Positions 45,025-53,124 of a stretch of 64,000 nucleotides of DNA are shown piece by piece. The notes under the pieces are model-generated. The model was not told where the DNA came from, searched no databases, and saw only the letters and a program-made list of their open reading frames with translations. This DNA is from Heligmosomoides polygyrus polygyrus. Lineage: Eukaryota > Nematoda > Chromadorea > Rhabditida > Heligmosomidae. The stretch is from NCBI GenBank assembly GCA_947396885.1, contig OX377202.1, positions 25,172,001 to 25,236,000 of the forward strand, given 5' to 3'. Each line of letters opens with the position of its first letter. Position 1 is the first letter of the stretch. Both the position numbers and the translations under genes were made by a program.

Positions 45025-45762
45025 GTGCTCAAGGAAAATTTGGTATAACTTTTTTTGATTTTTTTTAGTTTTCCTGCCCCAACAAATGCAAAAATTTTGT
45101 AAATTTTTTTCTTTTCTAGAAAAAATTATTAAATAAAAATTGTCTTAAAGCAAGCACAAAGAATCAAGCATATAGCTTATTAAAAGATCAGATCACGCTC
45201 TGCACCCATAAGGTTCGCTGCAAATTTTATTTGATTAATCGTGTAAATGCCACTTACATGAACCATGAAAGTGAGGATATTTGTGTTATTTACAGTTATT
45301 TTTGTTGTATTGTTAATAGGCGTCAAACCTTAAGCAAACGGAAATTTTGCAATCAATCGAATAAAATCACGATGTCTTGTTAGAGCGCATGGCAGTCTTT
45401 TTTTGACACTTAAAATGAGCGCCTTCTTGATCTTTAAAACAAGCTTCAAATCATTGTTTTCCTAAAAAAATATTTATAACATTCAAACAATGAGTTCCTT
45501 TAGATTTGGTTACTGGATGAATCTAAACTTCAAAGAAATTTATAGAGTTTTCCTTAAATAAAAAATTATTCTAACTTTTTTGGAGTATCTAGTTTCATGA
45601 AGATGAAGTTCATTTCAACTGGGAAGAGTTCGCTTTGATTTCTTAAGTCTTACAACAGGAAAGGGTTCTCTTTGATTTCATAAGTTCATAAGTTGTTAGG
45701 TAAGTTTAGAATAGTATCTGATTTGATGTGAAAAGTGGAAATTCGACGTGAAATTGATGTAT
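45025..45762. mobile_element. TIR element family, copy 4 (hosts the mariner)
   Basis: Carries the internal block (ttgttgtattgttaataggc, ttaagcaaacggaaattttg) and right arm (gatttgatgtgaaaagtgga, ttcgacgtgaaattgatg). The left arm is missing. The mariner at 45763 has inserted at the TA of its right terminus. Confidence 0.65.
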
Positions 45763-45790
45763 TAGGTTGTAACGAATTAAATGGCACTGG
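45763..45790 (+). repeat. Mariner left terminal inverted repeat
   Basis: 28 bases, ttaggttgtaacgaattaaa and on, the transposase binding end. Pairs with 47016-47043 with a single mismatch at position 16. Confidence 0.95.
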
Positions 45791-45946
45791 CTCGCGCCAT
45801 TTTTGGCGCGTCTTTACGTGTTTGATCAAGAACAAACCGTAACATGTGGCATATCATTTAGAAGCGCAAACTTTGCTCTGCCGGTGGGTACCAAATTTTC
45901 TATGTAAAAGTGGGAAAACTTTGGAGTTTTATTGACTTTTTTGCAG

Positions 45947-46966
45947 ATGGACAAAAGGGTAATCCGAGGCATTTACTTGTATGAATTCAACCTGGGCACT
46001 ACAGCTAAGGAGGCGGACGAGAAGATCAACGCCGCATTCCGTCAAGGATGTTCCACAATTCGGACGGCGTATCGCTGGTATCAGAAGTTCCGGAATGGAG
46101 ATGAGAGCTTGGAAGAACATGAAGGTCGTGGGAGGTACAGTGATGTTGATGAGGACAAGCTGAGAGATGTGGTAGAGGAGGATCCACACAAAGGTACCAG
46201 GGAGATAGCGAAGGTTCTTGGCGTCAGTCACAACATAGCTGCCCGGCATCTGAAGGAAATTGGAAAGACCAAAAAGCTGGAAAGATGGGTGCCTCACGAG
46301 CTGTCTGAGGAGCAAAGAAACCGACGATATGAGATCTCGTCCGCACTGCTTCTACGGAACGAAACGGACCCATTCCTGGATCGCATCGTAACCTGTGACG
46401 AGAAATGGATAATGTACGACAACAGGCGACGATCGGCACAGTGGGTGGACAGCGATGAGAGCCCCAATGTTTTTGCGAAGCCGGAATTGCACCAAAAGAA
46501 AGTAATGGTGACAGTATGGTGGTGTTCGCTGGGAATTATTCACCACAGCTTCCTCCCTCCCGGTGAATCCATCACGACAGAGAAGTACTGCATTGAAATT
46601 GAAGAAATGATGAAAAAGTTGAAGGATATCCGGCCGGCCTTGGTAAACCGAAGGCGAGTTCTCCTTCTGCACGACAATGCTCGCCCCCATGTAGCACGAA
46701 TGACGTTGCAGAAATTGAATGAGCTGAGCATTGAAACTCTATCACATCCTCCGTTTTCTCCCGACCTCTCCCCAACAGACTACCACTTCTTCAAGCATCT
46801 TGGCGACTTCTTGGTAGGGAAAATATTCAAATACCAACAGGATGCCGAAAGTGCCTTCGAAGATTTTGTCAATTCCAGAACTTCTGATTTTTATGCTACT
46901 GGGATAAAAAAGCTTGCGTCACGTTGGCAAAGATGTGTAGAATCAGAAGGTTTTTATTTCGATTAA
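45947..46966 (+). CDS. Mariner transposase, intact DD34D
   Basis: Cuts and pastes its own element at TA sites. 339 residues from the ATG at 45947 to TAA, the normal mariner length; the ATG fits better than an in-frame TTG five codons earlier. The N-terminal third is the helix-turn-helix DNA-binding region (TIRTAYRWYQKFRNGDESLE, residues about 37-56, and GTREIAKVLGVSHNIAARHL, about 83-102). The linker WVPHEL is at 114-119. Catalytic aspartates are D151 (VTCDEKWI), D243 (LLHDNARPHV) and D278 (SPDLSPTDYHFF), with exactly 34 residues between the last two. No stop or frameshift was seen, so activity is plausible. WVPHEL and YxPTDYH variants (here FSPDLSPTDYH) are normal for the family. Confidence 0.96.
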   Translation: MDKRVIRGIYLYEFNLGTTAKEADEKINAAFRQGCSTIRTAYRWYQKFRNGDESLEEHEGRGRYSDVDEDKLRDVVEEDPHKGTREIAKVLGVSHNIAARHLKEIGKTKKLERWVPHELSEEQRNRRYEISSALLLRNETDPFLDRIVTCDEKWIMYDNRRRSAQWVDSDESPNVFAKPELHQKKVMVTVWWCSLGIIHHSFLPPGESITTEKYCIEIEEMMKKLKDIRPALVNRRRVLLLHDNARPHVARMTLQKLNELSIETLSHPPFSPDLSPTDYHFFKHLGDFLVGKIFKYQQDAESAFEDFVNSRTSDFYATGIKKLASRWQRCVESEGFYFD

Positions 46967-47015
46967 TAAACTTGCCTACAAGCCGAGATATTAACTGTTT
47001 AAATTTACAGTGGTT

Positions 47016-47043
47016 CAGTGCCATTTATTTCGTTACAACCTAA
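47016..47043 (-). repeat. Mariner right terminal inverted repeat
   Basis: Inverse of the left TIR, ending cgttacaacctaa next to TA. 27 of 28 positions match. Confidence 0.95.
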
Positions 47044-47217
47044 TATTTAACCACTGTAGGCTAGAGAATATATCAATCGGAGGACATCGATACTTTAGGA
47101 GAACATTGCCTAGGCGTATACTGCCGGCAGTCACTAACTAGGCACCAGCAAACGTACCGTTCTCTGCATAGTCTCTATCCACTGCCGACGAACGTATATG
47201 GTTGCATTGGTGTGTAA

Positions 47218-47315
47218 TAAGGGATGACGCCGGTGTAATCTTCCACCGCGGTGGGCCACGCATTGCACTTCCACAGAATATTGTGGAGAGAATTTGCATG
47301 CGTGTTTCTCGATCT
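47218..47315 (-). repeat. tRNA-derived SINE, 3' fragment
   Basis: gggatgacgccggtgtaatc, gggccacgcattgcacttcc and attgtggagagaatttgcat follow the SINE 3' body order. Nothing of the head remains. Confidence 0.6.
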
Positions 47316-47424
47316 GCTAGTTGGCGCAAAAGTGTAGAAACTTCTTTAAATACCATCACCAGATTTTTGAAATTTGTCACAACCTTACATTCCTAGGCTT
47401 TGCTGTAATTTTCTTGCTTGTGTC

Positions 47425-48080
47425 CTAGTTTTTTTTGTAGTGGAACCTTAACAGCCATACATACGTGCAAAAGTTCTCCAAAATGTGCCGTACAAGTTTA
47501 CAACCGATAATTCATCTTTCGCAACAAAAAGCAGATTCTTTCACTTTTTTGCAGGTCGAAAGGATCTAGTTTTTGTCGCAGAAAATTCGGACTTTTTTAC
47601 ATCTAAGCGACAATTACAATGCTTTCGAAGGTAGGTCCTTCATTTTTTTAAAATAAAAAGAAAACTATAGACTTTCACTTGCACTGTATTCAACGAGCCC
47701 TATAGTGAAGTATCACAGCGCAAAGCACAGAGAAAATGAACTTCCTTCTATTTTTATAACGCACGCATGAGCTTCATCAAGATTCTTTTGGATACACTAC
47801 ATATGCTTTGTGACAAAGTTAGAAGAAGGTTGTCAGGATTTGAGCCTGCTTGTTTCCACTGTCAGGGGATTCTCGAAAGGTATCTGTCAATTATGAAGTC
47901 GTTAGTTCACACCGTATCTTAACAGTTTTTCAAAACTTTATTATTATTTTCTTGAGCAGGCAAATATTGAAGCAACTCTGCCACTTGAGATTTAAAAGCC
48001 TCTATTTGAAGATCGAGATTTCTTACTATAAGAAAAGTGATTAGTCCTTTCAGTTTTCAGTTTTTGAGAAATCTGTTCAC
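47425..48080 (+). repeat. Unit U, diverged direct copy
   Basis: Matches the arms at 49329 and 50409 in order: ttttttgtagtggaacctta, gcaacaaaaagcagattctt, gactttcacttgcactgtat, catcaagattcttttggata, then gtttttcaaaactttatta and ttgaagatcgagatttctt. It lacks the Penelope-like insertion between these last two blocks. More drifted than the other two copies, so older. Confidence 0.7.
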
Positions 48081-48479
48081 GTTTTGTATAATTTAATACC
48101 ACATCTGATTCTCAAGGAGCTGGTATCAAATTTCTCAAATAACAACTGAAGCGAGAACATAAAATAATCTACGAGGTTCAGATTACTGAAACGGCGAAAA
48201 CAGTATACGCTAGCCTCCAACGTAGTACGTATGTTGTGTTTTGACCAAATCCTCAGGGAGCCATTTTCGCCAAAGCTCTAAGTTTCAGCAAAGCAACAGT
48301 TTGATTGCTATCAAATTTTGCGCTATGTACAGACCTTCAATCCGCACCACTGTTTCGGCGAGAATGCTTACGCAAATGGCGCGCCAGACGAAAAAATGTG
48401 ATCTCAAATAAATACCACTGTGATAACAGATAACGCCATATTTCTTCAGGCTTAAATAAAATAAGTAGAATCATAAAGA

Positions 48480-48595
48480 ATGACCCTTGAGCACGTAATT
48501 TTCCCATTTTCCAGGTTCTGAAAAAGGGATGACGCCAAAGTTCAAGCCGAATATAGAAATATACCAAACTTGGCTCAACAGCTATACGAGATCCT
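48480..48595 (+). other. Degraded Penelope-like 3' end with eroded hammerhead
   Basis: aggttctgaaaaagggatga, cgccaaagttcaagccga and accaaacttggctcaacagc parallel 51788-51870 (aggctctgacgaaggcgagg, cgccgaaacgtaagccga, accaaccttggctaccagc). The CTGA and AAGCC parts of the ribozyme-like fold remain; GAAAC has become CAAAG. It is the trace of an older insertion of the same family. Confidence 0.6.
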
Positions 48596-48611
48596 AGGCA
48601 CAGGTAAAATA

Positions 48612-48645
48612 TTAGGTTGCCCCATAAGTCCCCGCCGTTTTTTCA
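48612..48645 (+). repeat. Solo mariner-type terminal repeat
   Basis: ttaggttgccccataagtcc and the following ccgccgtttttt directly after a TA resemble mariner/cecropia-type ends. No matching inverse end or transposase was found nearby, so this is an orphan end of a truncated element. Confidence 0.55.
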
Positions 48646-48973
48646 ACGATTCACTGCAGATTTCGCCGGCAGTCTCTTGCATAGCACTGCACAGCATTCG
48701 AAAGAGAATGATTTGCTCTATCAGAACATACCTTGCATTTCATTTTTCATCATGAATTTTGTCAATTTTTAGGTCGTTGAGGTGAAAAGTGAAAAAGTGA
48801 AAAAGTAGCCATTTGCGCACTTGTTCTCTCCGCTTAGGTTTGTAATTTTTTGCGCAGTTTTTTATAGCATTTGGAATACAATGTTCCGTACTACAAGAAT
48901 ATGTGTTAGTGCTATTTGCTCATTTGTCCTTTATTGATTTTTAGGTCATCGAATTGGGAATTCCGACTTTTCC

Positions 48974-49319
48974 GTCCGAATTTTTTACCAAAACTCCGGC
49001 TCTGTGGTTGGAGTTTTTTGCTTGGTGTTATATGACGTTTGGAAGAGGATGTCTTGCCCAGTAAGAATTTGTGTCGCGTTTATTGGCTCACGCCGATTTC
49101 TGTCGAATATCAACAACTGAAGAAGGAGAAGGAGTTGTTGGTGAAGACGATTTTTCTCTTTTTGGAATATTTTTTTGTTTACATTCGACAGAAATCAATA
49201 AACGCGACACACATTCTTATAGAGCAAGGCATTTTCTTTCGAATAACATACAAAACCAACCCAAAAAATCCAACCACAGAGCAGGAGCTGTCGGCAAAAA
49301 TAACTATCCTCCTTCGGAC
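48974..49319. repeat. Inverted repeat hairpin, about 140-bp arms
   Basis: Left arm 48974-49111 and right arm 49181-49319 are inverse copies, roughly three quarters identical. ctctgtggttggagtttttt pairs with aaaaaatccaaccacagag, and tgtgtcgcgtttattg with caataaacgcgacaca. The loop is about 70 bases. Abuts unit U. Confidence 0.8.
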
Positions 49320-49328
49320 GTCAACAGT

Positions 49329-50102
49329 GACAGAAATTTTAGACCGGTGAGTCCCCAAAAATCATGAGTCGACAGCTAGGCTCCGACATTTTAAATGTAG
49401 TTTCTAAAGTATATAAAACGTGATGGACGTCTAAAAAATTGAAAAGGTATTCATTCCTCGTATAGCAAAAAAAAATCGATCTTCGAATCAAGGCATTCAA
49501 GTCTCGGAAAACGAGTCGCAGAATTGCTTCCATATTTGCGCCCTGAATAAACTCCCAACAATGTTTCAAAACACTATAAAGATCCTGTCTGAACTGGCGA
49601 TACGTAGTTCATGTTTCAAGAAACATTTTGGAAACTCCCTGATAAAGGAAACAACTCCAGATAATTTTTTGCTTATTTTGTCACAAAGCATGATGTATCC
49701 AAAAGAATCTTGATGAATTGTGTTATAAAAAAGAAGGAAGTAAATTTTCTCTTTGCTCTGCACAGTGATACCTCAATAGATGGACTTGGTGGATACCGAG
49801 CACGTGAAAGTCTTTAATTTCCTTCTTCATTGAAAGATGAAGAGTATTCCTTCGAAGCAATTGTATTAAAGTGAGAAACTTTAGCGACAAAACAGATCCT
49901 TTCATCCTGCGAAAAAGATATACTTTTTGTCGCGTTGGATCAACTATTACAAACATTATTATTTGTATTTGTATCGACATTGTATTGTATTTATATAAAT
50001 GCATCAGACTCATAGAGCAGCTTTGGAAGAATTTTGCAAGTAAGTATTACGATTAGCTATTAAGGCTCCACTACAAAAAAACAAGACAGAAGCAAAACAC
50101 TT
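49329..50102 (-). repeat. Unit U, left arm of large inverted repeat (empty site)
   Basis: Inverse of 50409-52179 without the Penelope-like insert, above 90 percent identical by eye. Around 49570 its complement reads caggatctttatagtgtttt uninterrupted, which is the pre-insertion state of the right arm. It contains a gcgacaaaa/ttttgtcgc internal hairpin and no recognised coding. Confidence 0.88.
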
Positions 50103-50408
50103 ACAGGAAAGCCCATGAATGTAAAGCTGAAGCCAGTTTTCAAAAAAAAAACTGGTTCTCCTGTATTTAATTTGCGCGACGAAGCCAACATTATAGCTCA
50201 TCGAGAAACACGTATATAAATTCTCTCCACAATGTTCCGTGGAAGTAGGATGCGTGGCTCATCTTAGTGAGAAATTAATTAACGCCTACCTTTGTCCCTT
50301 ATCACGTGTCAAGACAATCATATGCTCTAACACATTTGCTGCAGCCTGGAGCGGCTGCTAGAGAGGATATATGTTGTTACAGGATGTTATGTTGCGATCT
50401 GTTTTGTT
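50103..50408. other. Spacer between the unit U arms
   Basis: About 300 bases of non-repeated centre containing a SINE 3' fragment at 50205-50303. Otherwise unassigned. Confidence 0.6.
50205..50303 (+). repeat. tRNA-derived SINE, 3' fragment
   Basis: aattctctccacaatgttcc, gtggaagtaggatgcgtggc and attaacgcctacctttgtcc are the 3' body and tail of the SINE family. Confidence 0.65.
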
Positions 50409-50940
50409 GAGTGTTTTGCTTCTGTCTTGGGTTTTTGTAGTGGAGCCTTAATAGCTAATCGTAATACTTACTTGCAAAATTCTTCCAAAGCCGCTGTCTG
50501 AGTGTGATGCATTTATATAAATACAATACAATGTCGATACAAATACAAATAATAATAAAGTTTGTAATAGTTGATCTAGCGCGACAAAAAGTAGATCTTT
50601 TTCGCAGGATGAAAGGATCTGTTTTGTCGCTAAAGTTTCTCACTTTAATACAATTGCTTCGAAGGAATACTCTTCATCTTTCAATGAAGAAGAAAATCAA
50701 AGACTTTCACTTGCTCCGTATCCACCAAGTCCATCTATTGAGGTATCACTGTGCAGAGCAAAGAGAACATTTACTTCCTTCTTTTTTATAACACAATTCA
50801 TCAGGATTCTTTTGGATACATCATGCTTTGTGACAAAATAAGCAGAAAATTATCTGGAGTTGTTTCCTTTATCAGGGAGTTTCCAAAATGTTTCTTGAAA
50901 CATGAACTACGTATCGCCAGTTCAGACAGGATCTTTATAG

Positions 50941-51560
50941 TAAGGGAGGAAGAACGCAACAAGGTACCGTTCTGTGTGCCCTTCATTTCAGACGAGATGA
51001 GCACGGAAATTCGAAAGTGTGTGCGCGCAGCTGATCTCCAAGATATGGTGAGGATCATTGATGTTCCTCCCACCAACTTGAAGGCACAGCTGGTTCGGAA
51101 CCGTGTCTATGACAGGACATGTTCCACTCCGTCCTGTGTTGTGTGCCCTAATGGGAAGGAGGGGGATTGCATGACGACCGGAGTTGTCTACAATATGTCA
51201 TGCAATGAGTGTGGTGAGGTCTACATAGGGGAAACGGGCAGACCCCTATGCATCAGGGTTAAGGAGCACTTGGACGGCCTTAGAAAAGGCAATGTCCGCA
51301 CTCCATGGGGGGAGCACAGGGTTCGATGCCATGCGGGCGCAATGCTGCAGGTGTCTGTGTCGATTTTAGCTCGAGAGAGTGATATATCGGCGCGCAAGAC
51401 CCTTGAGGCGCTCTGGATCACGGCTAGAAATCCCCACAAAGTTCTTGGGTTACCGCGAGACACTCCTCCTTCCGGTCAACCGGAAGGAGGAGTGTCTCGC
51501 GGTAACCCAAGAACTGGCACCCTTCGTCGAGCTCTGCGGGTTCTGATCTGTATGGTCTGA
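50941..51560 (+). pseudogene. GIY-YIG endonuclease of Penelope-like element
   Basis: C-terminal part of a Penelope-like polyprotein: a nicking endonuclease used for retrotransposition. Read in frame from the junction: a linker (REEERNKVPFCVPFISDEMS, then VRIIDVPPTNLKAQLVRNR), a cysteine cluster (C124, C129, C132, C140, C151, C154 in the frame opened at 50751), and the GIY-YIG core GVVYNMSCNECGEVYIGETG, R and KEHL (about residues 144-174) with both tyrosines, the Arg and the Glu kept. It then reads EALWITARNP. After that a 37-bp inverted duplication breaks the frame. The native ending, NRKEECLAVTQELAPFVELC then GF and stop at about 51557, is still readable in another frame just after the palindrome. 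The frame upstream of 50941 belongs to unit U. Confidence 0.88.
51440..51515. repeat. Perfect 37-bp palindrome with 2-base loop
   Basis: 51440-51476 is the exact reverse complement of 51479-51515, loop ca. The right arm is native coding sequence (cggaaggaggagtgtctcgc); the left arm is an inverse copy of it inserted upstream, which shifts the endonuclease frame. Confidence 0.97.
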
Positions 51561-51787
51561 CCACCAGAGTATTTAAGTTGGGTTGTCCCGCGGGGTAGAC
51601 TCATTCACCCACGTTCAAGTCCAGCTTCGGGTGACTGGTGGTCCATCTCGGCATCCACCTTTAAGGTCAGTCGTTCCTTCATAACTATCATGTTCGATCT
51701 TGTCCCTATCTCTCCTTAAGATTAGTACCCTGTAGGATGAAATGGTGTTTGGGAGGGCAGTTTCATAAATGTTTTTCGACTTTTTCA

Positions 51788-51823
51788 GGCTCTGACGAAG
51801 GCGAGGTCGCCGAAACGTAAGCC
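51788..51823 (+). ncRNA. Hammerhead-ribozyme-like motif
   Basis: Self-cleaving RNA fold known from Penelope-like elements. Order seen: helix I strand ggct (51788-51791), CTGACGA fitting CUGANGA (51792-51798), a stem II of ggcga/tcgcc (51800-51804 and 51807-51811), GAAA (51812-51815), an ACGT minimal stem III (51815-51818), A at the cleavage position (51819), and agcc (51820-51823) pairing with ggct. One extra A separates CUGANGA from stem II, which may weaken or abolish activity. Cleavage would fall after 51819. Confidence 0.55.
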
Positions 51824-52179
51824 GAGTCAAATAAACGTGATACCAACCTTGGCTACCAGCTAAACAAGTCAACATCGATCTGAAGTCAATATGCCAAGGG
51901 TTATCGAAAGTCGAACTTGGACAGATCTTTATAGTGTTTTGAAACATTGTTGGGAGTTTATTCAGCGCGCAAATATGGAAGCAATTCTGCTACTCGTTTT
52001 CCGAGACTTGAATGCCTTGATTCGAAGATCGATTTTTTTTGCTATACGAGGAATGAATACGTTTTCAATTTTTTAGACGTCCATCACGTTTTATATACTT
52101 TAGAAACTACATTTAAAATGTCGGAGCCTAGCTGTCGACTCATGAATTTTTGGGGACTCACCGGTCTAAAATTTCTGTC

Positions 52180-53103
52180 TTCTCCCAAGGTGTGTGGGAT
52201 GGTAGACGCTGTTTCGTCAATGTGCAGTATTTCCGATCGTACAAAAAAGTTAGCACATGGTGGCATATCTAATCCCACGCAGTAGAACGACTGCCTCACG
52301 TAACACTGTCGTCTACCTTCGACGGCCTTCAGTTTAATAGTAACTCATGAGTAGAAATACAATTTGCATTATAAACCAATTAAACATAAAAAGAATTGGA
52401 GGAGTGCGTAGCACAGCCTCGTCACAAAAAGTTTACCCATTAAAATGCGCTATAACACTTTTCCTTCTAGTGAGGCAAGAATTTTATAAACAATAATGTC
52501 TTTGATTCTCCATATCCGACGTTCGTAAAACGTGGGCGTGTTTTTAAAGCAGACCTAGCTCTTCGTGCCAAGAAGGTTTGTTATGAAGGGACAATTTTTA
52601 TTGTGGTCTGACGTTTCGATACAAATTGCCTTTTCCAAAAGCCGAAAAGTATTTATAAACTTTAGACCAGGCACTCGTTTCGTCAAAGGCAAAAGTTGTC
52701 TAACTCTTCAGTCGCGATAGGTTCCCAACAGTGTTAAGACGTACCCCTTCAACGTATTCCAAACTCACCGTTGTTCCACCTACGCTGAGTGAACCCTGGT
52801 CAGTTACACCGTCACTCCTGAGACATACAATGTGCACAAATACAGTTCTGATACAACTATTTGTAAACAATGCGCAGTCTCAGAGCTCGAACAGCTCGGG
52901 AGGAGTGACATGAAGTTGCTAGGAATTGAATTACTACCCCTTTATTTAACGTTTTTCTGCCTCTAAGCGATGATCAACAATCAAAGTTCACACGAACACT
53001 TCGGCAGCGTCATCACCTTATTTGCATAACGGATAGCCTTTTGGCCTTCTAAATTCTCTTTGATTACATGCTTTCTTACTTGAAGAGCGGGTCATACTGC
53101 TCT
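52180..53103. other. Unassigned, with one Penelope-like end
   Basis: Contains the inverse Penelope-like 3' end at 52540-52655. Otherwise nothing recognised. Confidence 0.45.
52540..52655 (-). other. Penelope-like 3' end with eroded hammerhead
   Basis: On the minus strand, aaggcaatttgtatcgaaac then gtcagaccacaataaa has GAAACGTC followed by the helix I strand agacc. The preceding ggcttttggaaa stands where ggtctgatga would be. Same layout as 51788 but with the first core half lost. Confidence 0.45.
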
Positions 53104-53124
53104 GGAAAATGCTCTTGTCCTATC

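Larger units (their letters stand above)
45763..47043 (+). mobile_element. Full-length mariner transposon
   Basis: 1281 bp between TA dinucleotides (45761-45762 and 47044-47045). Terminal inverted repeats of 28 bp start ttaggttgtaacgaa and differ at one position. It contains one uninterrupted transposase gene. Size, host type and DD34D class match the hookworm mariner described as 'bandit' from Ancylostoma caninum, but I cannot verify sequence identity here. The short host-like 3' region ends with an atttacagtggttcagtgcc run into the right TIR. Confidence 0.97.
50941..51923 (+). mobile_element. Penelope-like element, 5'-truncated insertion
   Basis: 983 bp inserted in unit U. gatctttatag ends the left flank (50930-50940) and is repeated at the right junction (51924-51934). 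The inverted copy of U at 49570 shows the uninterrupted site. The insert encodes the C-terminal linker and GIY-YIG endonuclease of a Penelope-like retroelement, followed by a 3' region with a hammerhead-like fold. The reverse transcriptase is missing because the 5' end is truncated. Confidence 0.85.
50409..52179 (+). repeat. Unit U, right arm, split by insertion
   Basis: Right arm of the large inverted repeat. Its two parts, 50409-50940 and about 51924-52179, join to give the same order as the left arm. The interruption is the Penelope-like element at 50941-51923. The outer edge (aaatttctgtc) ends at 52179, where similarity to the left arm stops. Confidence 0.88.

Noticed and set aside
49723..50013. 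Conserved frame MHLYKYNTMSIQIQI... seen again at 50504-50791
   Set aside because: The similarity comes from the unit U inverted repeat. It does not resemble any protein, and the third copy of U does not keep the frame.
50751..50940. N-terminal part of the 269-codon frame (MQSKENIYFLLF...)
   Set aside because: Belongs to unit U, fused by chance to the Penelope-like insert. The left-arm copy shows it continuing into unrelated sequence.
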